A stretch of 64,000 nucleotides of DNA from Warburgia ugandensis (Eukaryota > Streptophyta > Magnoliopsida > Canellales > Canellaceae), in NCBI GenBank assembly GCA_035236585.1, contig CP141126.1:8569001-8633000 (forward strand), given 5' to 3'. How positions within the stretch are numbered: the stretch's first letter is position 1; each line of letters begins with the position of its first letter. Shown here in pieces: positions 47,141 through 59,169 of the stretch. The notes under the pieces were generated by a model. That model was not told where the DNA came from, did no database searches, and saw only the letters and a list, made by a program, of their open reading frames with translations. A program made the position numbers and the translations under genes.

Positions 47141-50100
47141 CTGCAGTTTTCACAGTATTAGACTGGATACAACCGAACCTAATGCAACTTCAAAATTTTC
47201 AGGAAAAAACTCAATGTACCCAGAACCTGCATTATATATTGAAAGTGACAACAACATATGCATTTAACAACATTACCAAGTCTAAATGCACACAGTTTGA
47301 TGAACTCAAAAAGCAGGCATGCAATCCAATGTGATACTGAAAACAAAACTAGCACAAAATTTAGTAATTTGCAATGCTTTCTTCTGTAGTTAGTCAATGG
47401 CGGTTAGCACACTTGATTCAGAGAACCAGAAGATCATGATACTGCAGAAGATATTCTTTCTACTCTCAATTAAGGAATATAGAATGAGATAGAAAAACAT
47501 AAGCACGGAAAAAGGACAACTGGATAAGTGTAGTACTTAACAAATATTTGCATTCATATACGATGCACCCTTTTGCTGTCAAAATCAAATACTGTATAAT
47601 ATAATTATAGTAACATTATAGATAGGGTTTGGTATTGCTCCATCGGCTTTTCGTATACACTGAGACTGAATCATATAATGTGATATTACAATTAAACAGT
47701 ACTGGCATTAATATTTAATCATTTTGAAAGGTAAGAAATAACATCAGTATTTAATAGGCATGTCCTTTCTATAGTAAGAGACTAGTATCGCAATAGTGTA
47801 CGATTTTTAGAGTGAAGATACATATTGGAAAACACTATACATGTAACAACGAGAAAAATAACAAACTTTTGATGCACAAGTTGCAGATCAAGTGACCAAA
47901 TAAACAACCTACTTGCTTCCATCCAAGCAAACGCTGGCCGACAAAATTCTTCCGAATTTATCCCCAAGGGCATCTAAGCATTGTGCACATTGAAGGCCAA
48001 AAGATTCATTGACCATAATTTAAGATAAGAATGAAATTAAGAAGCTACAGCCAAGTGCAACAAGGAGGAAGCACCATTAGAACTACAAACAGTGTTACGG
48101 GATAAAAGAACTGTAACTGAAATTCTAGGAAGCTACGCAAATTTGGAGAAGAAACAACCAAAAAGTGTGTGATCAAAAATAAAATTTCTACAAATATCCC
48201 ATTCTTGAAAGTTCAGAAATTTCAAAATGAGACACAGGAACTGTCATTACTTTCCCTATTCTAAAGTTCCTCCACCCCTGAGATTTTTCCGATGTCCTAC
48301 AGGGAGAACACTCATGGATTTGCTCTCTAGAACTCTTCAGGTTACCTTCCAACAGGAAAATAGAAGCATACGACTAGCTTTCTAACTTCAATCCTTAATT
48401 CACACATATCCTTTGAATTACACCCAATCCAATACTGAGATATTCCAACATTTGCATCTTTCTCATTATGAATCCATGCTGAAGCATAATCAATATCCTC
48501 TGAAAAGCATCCTTTTCTTGCACTGTTATTGATAAATAATCCAATATTTTGGTTCATAATATCTAGCATGTTCTCAAGTGTATTTAAAGCTGCATGTTGG
48601 TGCAGGCGTGGAGCATGCACCACACAGAGAGACTAATCATATGGAATTTTCTTTATGGGAAACATTATACATAGGCTATCTAGTCTTTGCATGACTTTAT
48701 TCATTGTTCTTTTTGTCTTATCAACACTACATATGTCCGCTCTACAGAGTGATACACGCACATGGCATCTGGAATTCTTTTTTGCTACCAATACGTGTTG
48801 AATTGTTTCAGCAATGTGGAAGTGAATTTAGGAAATCAATACCCGCAGAGATCAAGAATTACATGGTTCAGGCACCTCAATTTCTGCTGAGATTGAGTTA
48901 ACGACAGGTCTACAGGAAAGCAGGATGAAGTGGCTTCCACTGGGAAACATCTGAAATTGAATTTCACGTTGGACTTTTTGGCCATTATCATCAATCCCCA
49001 AACCCCATACCTCTATGCCTTCCTCTGCTTCAAACTCTCCAAAAGACACCCACCCCCTGCTAGTGTCACCCATCTCTCTCACCTTGACCCTTCGCTGCCC
49101 TGCTGGCACCATAGCCTCATCTTTGCTTCTTCTACATTCAGTCTGACCTTCTTGCTCAATTAGTTTTTGATTGGAAGGAAAGCCAGGCTAGCTGTCTAGT
49201 TTTTATCTTTTGACCCCAAATTAGGGCTTCGCAAGGATCTCTTCACATGATTTTTCTTCTGCAGCAGTAAAGGTAGTACATGACATGGCAAACACTCAAA
49301 GATGGATATCCTCTATTTTCCTTGCCTGACATCAAAAAGTACCTCTAGATGACCATTTTGCTGAAGGGAAGAATTATATATTAAAGGATTTTCAATCAAG
49401 ATTGTATCATCTGTCCTTTAACCTGTTCATCTCCTTCTTATTTTTTACATTTTTGAAGAAGCAAGGGTATCGTGCTTTCCTTCTGAACAAACCAACGCCT
49501 TCATTTTCTCGATTTTTTTATTATTTTACATTTTCTTTCCAATCAAGTAATCCAAAAGAGTTCTTCGGTCTTGACAGCTACTGCAAAATTTGTCCAAATA
49601 CATAGTCATTTCTCAAGCTCTGAAAGATGGAGATTCTCCCCATTCCTTGCCTGCCATCCAAACAGTAGCTGTAGATACCCCATTTTACCGAAGAAAAGGA
49701 AAGAAGTACATTAAGCTAAAGGATGCCTCATGCTAATTGTAGCCCTTCTCCTCTCATCTAAAGTCACTCCAATCTTTTTCTCATGGTTGAAGACGTAAGG
49801 GTGAGATGCCAGCCTTCCATACAAATCAACATTCTCACCTTCTTCTATTACTTCCATTATTTTTCAAATTCCTTTTCAATCCAGTAATCCAGTAGAATTT
49901 ATTCTAAACAACTACTTCAAAACTGTTGGAATACATGCTTGTTTATCAAACTTTAGAGTCATGATGTCCTTCTCAGCATCCATAAGCTCTATCAGCTTGA
50001 TAATGCCACGGCTATTCAAAAGACGAAAATCTATATAAGATCTATTTGCATCCAATTTTGACATGTTTAAGCATTAAAAAGATAAGGTATGCATATCAGA

Positions 50101-50754
50101 CATGCTTCCCAATAAAAATGAATTCTATCAGACTTCGACAACTTCATTCAAATTTATATACAGGTGTTAACAGTTCTAAATGAATTACCATACAACTAAA
50201 CTGAGAGAGAACCAGAGACCTGAAGCTCTCCTGAAGAAATAAAGATGGGGATGGAGACCTAATAGGTACACAAACTTTAAATCTCATTTAAAATAAATTG
50301 TCCAAAGAAAAAATACAAAAAAAAATAAATCATGTTTCAGGTTAAGCTCGATACTGCCTAAATTGCAGACTTTTTATCCTCTAAGAGTGTGCTGGCTACA
50401 GCCATATAACTTTTACACAGATAAGCATATCCCAAGTTAGTGAGCATGCAGAAATTCATACAGTAATATTAAAGACATAAATATATGCACATGACACACA
50501 CACCCATGTTATGTATCCAGATAACTTGTTTCCTTGATATCAGTCCATTTCTCACTTGTTGGCAACACTGCATTGAGTTTCCAGGCTGAAAAATTGTGGG
50601 TTATTGGAGCAGCTCCTAGGTCCTTACTTCTCAATGACTGGACAAGAACATAATTGATGGAATAGTTCTCAAAGTAAAATATTAAGATAGCAATGAACCA
50701 AGAGTTTTTTGTCAATTTGGTAGAAAGATTGGTTTTACACTTTTACTTCGGAAG
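47141..50754. other. Intergenic sequence upstream of the RMR remnant
   Basis: I looked on the minus strand for the missing protease-associated-domain exons of the RMR receptor and found none. Minus-strand frames at 48342-48623 and 48852-49112 have no recognised motif. Confidence 0.5.
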
Positions 50755-50967
50755 AGGGTTTTCCCTTTGAGGCCTGCTGTGCTGTCTAGGACACTGGGGT
50801 CTGCATCTTTGGAGAGCCGTGCTTGTATATTTTACTCTCTATTTATAATCATACATGGCAATGTATCGGATATCATGTTCTCTTTTACTTTCTTGCATGC
50901 CGGGGTTCGACTTGTTTCTAGTGAAATGGATGCTATGGATTTGTTCGGTTGTGTACATTTTTTAAAA

Positions 50968-51148
50968 TGGGAGCGTTGCCACAATGGTAGAGTTGTCGTC
51001 GTGAGACTTTAAGGTCACGGGTTCAAGGTGTGAAAACAGCCTCTTGCAAAATGCAAGAAAAAGTTACATATTATTGACGTTTGTGGTCTGCCCCTTCCCT
51101 GGACTCCACATATGCAGATGCTTCGTGCACCTGCCTGCTCCTTTTTAA
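50968..51148 (+). mobile_element. tRNA-derived SINE (Au-like) in duplication copy 2
   Basis: Runs from gagcgttgccacaatggtagag to cttcgtgcacctgcctgctcc. It is the counterpart of the SINE at 36608 but keeps the 3' segment that copy 1 lost. Confidence 0.8.
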
Positions 51149-52596
51149 CTATAATCACTTGCTCTTGCCGAATCTGTGAATGGCGCGCTATAGTGGTGCT
51201 TAGCACAGAAGTCATCACTTTCAAATTTCGGGCAGACGTAAACATATTTTTCTGCATTCACAATTTGGCAGCCATTCAATTTAATTCAAAGAGTCCGCCA
51301 AATCAACTTTGAAACGAGTATAGACAACAGAATGCAGATTTGGGACTTTCATACTCATATGCATACAAATTGTCACGGTTGCTGGTGAACAGGTGGTTAA
51401 ACAAAGCTTCTGCTGTTTTTCATGACCCAAAAACTGAATTTTCTACATGGTGTCTGCCCTTGGAATTTAGTGCCATTTCCGTGCTGCTAAAAGTACTTAC
51501 AATGCCAGCATTTGGTGATTCAAGTCACCACCTTCTAGTTTACATCTTAAATAGGCTATTCAACGAAAACTTCTCCTCTGGATGGTCATACCATTACCAC
51601 CCTGTAATGAGAAAATGTTGGAGGCTATCTACCACTGGACTGTCGATTTTCGATTCCAGTTCTGCAGGCCTAGGAGATTGGCTGAAAAAAAGATTATGTG
51701 GTAGAATTTGACATACCCATTTTGTCAACACATAATTCTGTAATTAATTGGAGTAACTGCTCTCTATCCTACTTTGAAGTGCGTCCAAGGCTTCCGTGCT
51801 ATGCCAGCAATAGGTTATCCTGATTTTCCCAATTCGATATCTAGCATCTCAGCCTTTTCTATAATCTCTAAGCTTGGCGTCTTGACCCGTCCTACAAAGA
51901 GGCAACAAGTGGGCCGCAAGGTCAATGGTTTGGATCTGCTATTATCCCTGCCGATCACAATGCCGCACAGTGTCTCCTTTGTTAAATCAATAGGAAGAGA
52001 TTTATGGGCCCAACAAATTGGTGCCTAATCCTGGCATCAAAAGTGTGCCCGTACTTCTATATAAAGTAAGAAAAGGAAATTGATTTTCCTTAACCACTTC
52101 TTTCCAATGCACATACTTCGGTTCCGTGACTCTGAAGAGGCTGACTGTTACATAAAACAGGGAGTGGGATATTTGGGCACTAGTGCTGTTAATGATTTCT
52201 ACTTTCTGGAAGAGTATTTTGGACATTTCCTTTTTTTACCTACTAGTAAAAAGGCACACAGGATGCGTGCACGCGCACAGAGAGAGATAATAATTGGTTT
52301 CTAGCATCAAACTTTCAAACTCCTCTTCTGTGGCTCCTTTGGCTATCTTGCAGTAAAGGTTTTCAGTCCACAAATGTGTCACATCTCTCACTATATATAT
52401 ATATAGTTGGACTCCTCTTTGTAATGAAGAAAGATAAAAACTAAAAAACAAAAGGAAGTAAATTATCCAGCAGAGAGTCTAAAATATGATCTCTTTTGAC
52501 TGCTAGAACTAAAACGTCGGCTCAGTAGAGCCTTCTTTGTAATATACAAAGTCCAGGGTACCATCATCATGCATGCTCTCCACCACGAAGCATTTT

Positions 52597-52890
52597 TTTG
52601 GGTTGCCGTAGTTTTAAAAAGATGAAGATAATTTTTATTTTTTTTATAAACTAATATAAAAATATATATTCATTTGCAAGCATAAAAAAATGACAAAAAT
52701 CATTTTAAGCTAAATCCTTTTCGGCTGACAACCTGACGCAAGGGTGGCCGTATTTTAAGAAGCTGGAGATGATTTTCATTTTATCCTCACAAACTAATAT
52801 AAGAAAGAAATAACAGAATCATATTCAACTTTTCCCTTGCCAGCTGGCACCTGACGCAAGACTCTCCTCCTTTTTCTCCACCACAAAGCA
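52597..52890. repeat. About 280-base insertion in duplication copy 2, made of two tandem halves
   Basis: Copy 1 reads straight through ccacgaagcatgtagtc (about 38150). In copy 2 the motif ccaccac(g/a)aagcat flanks an insert on both sides, as a target duplication would. The insert consists of two diverged units of about 140 bases, each with gg(t)tgccgta/ggtggccgta near the start, aaactaatataa inside and acctgacgcaag at the end. The element type is unknown. Confidence 0.6.
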
Positions 52891-53907
52891 TGTAGTCATA
52901 TAATCCCTACAATGAGAACACAACAAAATACCTTAAGAGTATTGCAAAAATATAGAAATTGGTTTTCATCAATTTAATTTCAATTTGCAGTATGGATCAA
53001 CAAAAACAAAAATCAAATTACGACAGAAAAAATGAAGGTGAAGATAGGATTCAATGGATATAAAACCACTTCACTTGCGTTCTAGGAGTTCCTGTAACTA
53101 GAAGGACGCAAGAAATCCTGAATGACAGAAACAAAAGAAAGGAGTTGTGGCTCCCACCTTTTTGCTCCTCCCTTCCCCCATTGACCTTCTTGATCAACAA
53201 CGGGACCTCTTTTTGTATTTATCTTTTTGATAAAATACAATCCCTCCATTCAAGAGGAAGAAAAAAGGATAAACGATTCTAGCATCCAAAATACTATTTT
53301 TATGGTCGTTGAATGTGCACCGTTGTTGAGACTCCTAAAAACTCAATGGGAGACACTAATCTTGCCATGTTTCTGGGAAGATCTATGTCATTTCATCTTG
53401 CTCTGCGGCCATGGATAGACTACCTCCTTAAAACCATGGACATTGAATATCATAGTCTATGTCACTTTAGGTGAAAATTCACGACCATTGATTCTAGAAA
53501 CTAAAAAAAAGTTTTGTTAGAAATAGTTAATTGCCATGATTTGTCAGATCTAGCCCAAACAAGGGAGTCTCCTGCTGAGAGTACTCCTGAAAGTTTAACA
53601 TTCCTCTTGGGCTAGAAGACAATCAAAAGTAAAAAATGGGACCTGGTTGAATCAACCACTGGTATACCATTGAGAATGGGTATTTTGTTTGTCTTTTTAT
53701 TTTTCATTTTGTTGGAGATTCAATCTTGGAAGTACAATCTAGGTACCAAATGCAGATTGGCGAATTAATATCCTAGTACATACAATTCGTTGTGATTGCT
53801 GGTGAGATTTTTGTAGAACGTTTTCATATGGTGTTTGCGCATATAACACGCATTTGTATGCAGCTGAAGTACCTGCGGGACTGTTTGGTGTTCCACAACA
53901 ATCATTT

Positions 53908-54042
53908 TCACGGGTCATAGGTTCAAGGTGTGGAAACAGCCTCTTACAAAATGCAAGATAAGATTGTGTAATATTGACCCTTATGTCCCTTTCTTGGAAC
54001 CCGCATGTGTAGGAGCTTCATGCACTAGAGCTATCCTTTTTA
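53908..54042 (+). mobile_element. tRNA-derived SINE (Au-like), 5' truncated, in duplication copy 2
   Basis: From cacgggtcataggttcaaggtg to atgcactagagctatccttttt; counterpart of the copy at 39984. Confidence 0.7.
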
Positions 54043-54439
54043 TTCGCAAAAGTCCTATCTGTTGGATGGACATCCAAAGCAAATTATTTGGAGCGACAAA
54101 AATGGAACTGCAAAGTAAGATCAAAGGCAATGGTAGTTGAATCTTAACAAATCTTAGGGTTAAGATCATTCGACAAAGATGACTCTTGAGATAACGACGA
54201 TCTAAATGTGGACCAGAAGATAAAGACTTAGTTACCTCCGATCTCCCTGCACTAAAAATGACCATGTATTTCTCTCTTGTTGAACAACTTGCAAGAGAAC
54301 CTACCACGGAATTAGGTAGTTAATTATGAAACACATATTGTGTCCATAAAAGGAGGAAAGGAAATTCCCTTACCTTTTCCTATAAAGCTGTTTCCGGTCT
54401 ATTATAGAAAGAAATTATACCAGCCCACTCGGGGCTAGT

Positions 54440-56401
54440 TGTCACGGGCTTGCAATTTCACCTTTGCTAAACCCATGGAGCACTTGTGCACAACTGTCTT
54501 GTTAGGCACAAGTCAGCTTTCCATTCCTCTCACTTGCTAGGGTTATACTCACTTACCCACAAAAGTAATGATAGAACTCAAGAGATGAGACTTACTCAAA
54601 AGAAAACTTGTTATCCCTTACTTGAGTAATCTAATTTGCTTACAAATGAGGAACTTACACCTATTTATAGTTGTTTCCCTTCATCCACCTCCTCAATGGA
54701 TAGTTTAGATTATTACGTGTTACTCATCTAATGGTTGAGAACTATTCTAGAATTCTCTCTAGAACTCTTTACATAAATATCTAAGCTTTCCTCTTTTTAG
54801 ATATTTATAAGGAGACTTCAAGAAACTAAGCCTTGCAACATAGATCTTCAACAACGGGCCTAAGTCCTTTAAGCTATGTCCATGAGCTACTTGGAGTCAG
54901 TGGGCCTTGATAACGGACCTTGCAACACATGTCTATGACATTCTCCTCACCTGATAATGTCGACACCATTGTCGATACATCTTAGTTGGTGTCGCAAACT
55001 TTCATCTTTGGAGCATCCCATATTGCCTTGTAATCCTCGTGAGATGCCCTGTTACATCCCTCCTCTCGCACATTGGTACGCAACCACTCTTATGGTCCAT
55101 GGTGACTTTCTTTGTCTCCTTTATATTGTGTGCACTCTTGCACACTTGTGCACCTTTGCACACTGTTGGTAGTCACACTTTTGGTGCCCCATGTGCTGCT
55201 GCCCTTTGCTGTTATGCTGCCTACACCTCTAAATGGCAACTACTAGCCACCTTGCTCCCTACATATCTTTCCTTGGCTTTTCCATACTAGAGTCCCCTTG
55301 TTGTGGTACACTCTCTTTTGTACCAATAGTTGTGTCAACTCCCTTGTTGATCACTGTTTCCTTCTGGGGCTCGTTAAGCCTAAACAACCTCGAAGCATCT
55401 AGGCTTGGTAAGCCTAACTGTGTCGTATCAACACTCATTGTGGATTCCTTTGTTGGCTTCATATCCCCTAACCTAGCCACTTCCTCATATAGGCTGGTCA
55501 TCTTGCCTTTCACGGACTCAAAGCAATCCAACATGCACTCCCCTTGATCTATTGTCTTAGTGTCCATGACCTCAAACATCTTACTTGCGTATTGCATGTC
55601 ATCGTTAAGGCTTTTCAAGGCATCCACGAATTCACTTGATTTGTTAAAACAATCAAATAGAATTTGTTTGAACTTACTGAATTGAACATCTAAAGTAGAA
55701 AGCCAAACATCCAAAGCCAACTTCCATGATGGGTCTTTGGACTTCTCTCACCTATACTTCTCTTGAACCTCTATTGGCATGATGGTCACTCCTGACTCAC
55801 TTGTCATGATGTTAACATGAGCTTTCCCCAATACTTGATAAGCAACGCTCATATTGACTTGCTCTAATACTATTTTTCATAGGGTCGCAATTTCACCTTT
55901 GCTAAACCTGTGCGACACTTGTGTACATCTCCCTTGCTAGGCACAAGTCAATCTTCTACTTCTACTCTCACTTGCCAAGGTTACACTCACTCACCCACAA
56001 AAGCAATGAGAGAACTCAAGAGATGAGACCTACTCAAAGAGAACCTGTTATATCTTACTTGAGTAATCTGATCTGCTTAGAAATGAAAAGCTTACATCTA
56101 TTTATAGTTGTTCCCCTCCATCCACCTCTTCAATGGATAGCCCAGATTATTACGTGTTAACCATTTAATGGTTGAGGATCATTTTAGAATTCTTTCTAAA
56201 CCTCTCTGCATAAATATCTAAGCTTTCCTCTTTCTACATATTTATAAGAAAACTTCAAGAAACCAAGCCTTCTAGAATTAAGCCTTGCAATATGGATCTT
56301 CAACAATAGTCCTAAGTCCTTTAGGTAGCACATGAGCTAATTAGGCCTCCCTTGGAGTCTGTGGGCCCTTGCCACAGACCTTGCAATGCACGTCGGTGAC
56401 A
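54440..56401 (-). mobile_element. Small non-autonomous LTR retrotransposon with gag-like ORF
   Basis: Two related LTRs bound the element: 54440-54940 (501 bases, starting TGTCACGGGC, ending atgtctatgaca) and about 55875-56401 (527 bases, ending cgtcggtgaca). On the minus strand a primer-binding site tagtattagagcaag (about 55855-55873) sits next to the 5' LTR and resembles the initiator-Met type TGGTATCAGAGC with two changes. A purine tract aggtgaggagaa (54941-54952) abuts the 3' LTR. So the element reads right to left. The 0.93-kb interior has one open frame and no protease, RT or integrase. The corresponding site in the other copy of the large duplication (about 40535-40555) is empty, so it inserted after that duplication. 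No clear target duplication was found. Confidence 0.85.
55259..55720 (-). CDS. Gag-like open frame of the small LTR retrotransposon
   Basis: A 153-codon frame starting MALDVWLSTLDVQFSKFKQ, lying just inside the 5' LTR and primer-binding site of the 54440-56401 element. The first two thirds look helical, with regularly spaced acidic and hydrophobic residues (ALKSLNDDMQYASKMFEVMD, KGKMTSLYEEVARLGD). The tail is polar. Position and composition suggest a gag-type structural protein of the retrotransposon, but no zinc knuckle or other firm motif is present. It may be a truncated gag, or a partner protein used in trans by an autonomous relative. Confidence 0.5.
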   Translation of the reverse strand: MALDVWLSTLDVQFSKFKQILFDCFNKSSEFVDALKSLNDDMQYASKMFEVMDTKTIDQGECMLDCFESVKGKMTSLYEEVARLGDMKPTKESTMSVDTTQLGLPSLDASRLFRLNEPQKETVINKGVDTTIGTKESVPQQGDSSMEKPRKDM

Positions 56402-57365
56402 TAATGCTGTTAATGATTTCTTAGTTAGGAATCGAATTCTTTCCACTTCCCACGAAGTGTATTTAGTACACCTTCCTCTAAGTCCATGTAAGGACTTGAC
56501 TTTGTTATGCGTCACCGGCCATATTTTCCACAAAGACGGACCAGAGCGTTACAATTTCCACAGAGATAGGGACCGCAAGCATTCTGCTATAGCCGTGTGG
56601 AAGCAAATTCCAAACGCCTATTCCAGAAGTCAATCGTAGTCCGCAAGGCGAGTTAGGTGATCTTCGTCATTGAAACGATGAAAACTTTAGCACCACATAT
56701 CATTTTCTAGGAACCATTCGTGCAACACGTACATGATCAAGTATGCTGATCTGAATGTGGTGAAGTTCTAGCTTATTGTTGTTGGCTCACCTTAACGGGA
56801 TGGCCCTGCCCCTTTGATCCTTAAGTCTTTGCTTAGAATTGCGCCAGAGAAGATGAATTTCTCTATTTTGGTAGGTCTTTCGCTAATGAATGGGATGGTC
56901 AAGTCAAGATGGAACCTCTACGTCTACAAGACCATTCAGGTCAAGTCAAGATGGAACCTCTACGTCCACAAGATCAACGGATTGCACATAAATGTCCCAA
57001 AGTGGCTTTAGTAAAATTAAAGTTCGGGCGAGAATACCCACGCTTCCCTTGCCTAGTCATTCTCTTCTACCCCGACTTGGTGCAGTTAGTTTGGTACCCG
57101 CCAGGGGCCTCCTTGAAATTGTAGTACTTTCATGATATTTACATGCGTACTCATTTGACAAGGTCATTTTCCCTTGAAAATTTTGAGTATTTATCGGAAA
57201 TAAACGAAAAACAAGTGCAGCTTCAAAAACAATAGTAAACATGGGGTAAACTTGCACTGATTCTTTTCTTTTAATGAAAGATAAACTTATCAATAAAGCC
57301 ATTGAGAAGATTGCGAAAAGAAAGCCAACGGGGAGCCAGCAAGAGGTCTCGTGGACATAACTGAC

Positions 57366-57507
57366 CACTTGATGTTGAGGGTTTAAGTATTGGAAACAGC
57401 TCTTTGCAAAAATGCAAGATAAGGCCGTATACTATTGACTCTTATAATTCACTCCTTCTCCGAACACTGCATAGGTGGGAGCTTCGTGTACCGAAACTGC
57501 CTTTTTT
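57366..57507 (+). mobile_element. tRNA-derived SINE (Au-like), 5' truncated, at the right edge of copy 2
   Basis: From ttgatgttgagggtttaagtattgg to gtgtaccgaaactgcctttttt. Homology between the two large copies stops at its left edge, so it either marks or caused the end of the duplicated block. Confidence 0.7.
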
Positions 57508-59080
57508 AATAGTTCAGAACACATCTACTTCTGTTCGCATAATTTGTCACACTCCAAGAACATGACGCTCGCTCCCCTTTTCTTCTCTACCTAATCTTGC
57601 CCTTTCGGTCTGCCCATCTTAGTGCCAGAAGGTGTTTGACTGTGCTCGAACTGCCTATTCCTGTGGTTATAGTAGCACAGACCGTTGCTTACGGAATCTC
57701 AAATCCACGAACTAAGAAATGCTTTGGTAGAGAGCAACCGCAAATAACATCATCCTACTAACAGACCTAATTTTGGACCTATGCAAGCCCAAATTTGAAT
57801 GAACTAGACTAATCTTAATATTCAAGAATGCGTATTTTGTAGTTGAATAAGCTGTTAGTCCTTTCAGTGTCCACGTTGAACCAAGAAAATGTGCATTTAT
57901 CTGGATGCTAAATCCTCTTACGTGGGCCATTGGAAATGCGCCGTTCAGCTCACAAAGAACTAAGTCCTCATAATTGGTAGGCATATTGTGTTAGGTACAG
58001 TGAAGTCAATCTCACTAGAGGATCACCCCCCTCGTTTTTTGTTTTCAGAATTATCAAGAAACTGCTGCCTGTGACATGTGGATTGATCACAAGTCTGTCT
58101 TATACTGGTTGATATCATGTGGATCGGATGATTCTATCCCTCATAATTAACGGTTCCGCTTGGCGAAGCCAAACCAAATAGATGGACGCCATCTATTTGG
58201 AACCTCAATCTTGTGGGTCCCCTCTTAGTGCACAAGATTAACGGCTCAATTAAGCCTAGATGAGCATTGGGCTATCAGGGAGATGGAGCCTGTCAGGGGT
58301 GTCCCTAAATAAGGGATTCTTCATGGGATAATCCAAATGGAAAACGGCACAGATCAGAAGAGTGAGGCAATGCAAGTAGAAGATTATAAAAGGGCAAGGG
58401 GAAAGCCCAAAAGAATGAGAATAAAGGTGGTAAAAAAATATTTAAAAACTTTTGATCTTAATAAAGCCACAATACTTAATAGAGAATAGAAGAATAAGAT
58501 TCATGTGAAAGACCCTAATTGGGATAAGGTCTTGATTATGATAATCCAAATGAAAACAACAAAAATTTCAACATTGGAACTCTTACCACCACATAGCATA
58601 AAAATGTGAGACGTTTGGTCCAGTGAGGGTCCACTCCATCACCATCGTCTTTTCCTCTTTGTGGGGTCGGTTGGGACCAACTATGTGATCTCGTCTCCAG
58701 GCCCAGAGGTGAGCACCATCGTTTGGCCTGCTTGTTCTTTTCACCTAGCAGCTGGCTAGTCGTCATGTGTGTAACAGTGCCCAGCTCTGGAAGACGAGGT
58801 CAGGCAATTCTTATATGGTGTTTGCCCCAGTAGATCAGTGCAAGGTTGAAAGCACACGTAGGGCTTAGAATTTGAAGATCCAAACTGTTCTTCTCGGGGC
58901 CCTTTCGAAGCTAATGGCCACCATTCTGCTGTATTAGGGAATGTGTAGCTTAGTCAATTCACATCAGAATATGTTCGCGACAGATCTAGACCTTGGCACT
59001 TCTACTTTCCGTTGCCTGTCCACACACCGATCAACACGCTTAAACACAATACAAGCTCTTTCACATCTTCCTGCCACTTG
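57508..59080. other. Intergenic sequence upstream of the GDSL gene
   Basis: Holds the LINE fragment at 58338-58541 and a short perfect inverted repeat (ccaaatagatgg / ccatctatttgg, 58174-58200, 3-base loop). No gene seen. Confidence 0.5.
58338..58541 (+). mobile_element. RTE-clade LINE 3' end fragment
   Basis: About 200 bases match the 3' ends of copies A-C: gtagaag...ataaaagggcaaggggaaagcccaaaag, then aaaaatatttaaaaacttttg and a run ending gataaggtcttgattatgat. It lies 0.6 kb upstream of the GDSL gene. The rest of the element is absent. Confidence 0.7.
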
Positions 59081-59087
59081 TATATAA
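59081..59087 (+). promoter_or_regulatory. TATA box of the GDSL lipase gene
   Basis: TATATAA, 89 bases before the ATG at 59170, with a C-rich stretch just upstream. It predicts a leader of about 55-60 nt. Confidence 0.55.
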
Positions 59088-59169
59088 CCAACGTTTTTTC
59101 GAGGAGTCCGAGCACACTGCATTCTCAGAAGAGTTACTCGGGTACTACATAAGCAAAATTCCGTCGGAG

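Larger units (their letters stand above)
50755..57365. repeat. Large duplication, copy 2
   Basis: Partner of 36350-41560. Relative to copy 1 it has gained the LTR retrotransposon 54440-56401 and about 0.28 kb at 52597-52880, and lost about 0.4 kb and 0.28 kb. A 40-base direct duplication (tcaagatggaacctctacgt, twice at 56905-56965) is present only here. No dirigent remnant was seen upstream of its left edge. Confidence 0.85.

Noticed and set aside
48852..49112. Minus-strand frame as a possible N-terminal exon of the RMR remnant
   Set aside because: It shows none of the protease-associated-domain motifs expected there.
51340..51711. A 123-codon frame in duplication copy 2, with an 83-codon counterpart at 37028-37279 in copy 1
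   Set aside because: Conservation only reflects the DNA duplication. In the shared part about six of ten differences change an amino acid, as expected without protein selection, and an upstream deletion breaks the frame in copy 1.
24881..57507. tRNA genes suggested by A- and B-box motifs
   Set aside because: The boxes belong to repeated SINE heads followed by the same body and 3' tail; none folds as a complete tRNA by eye.
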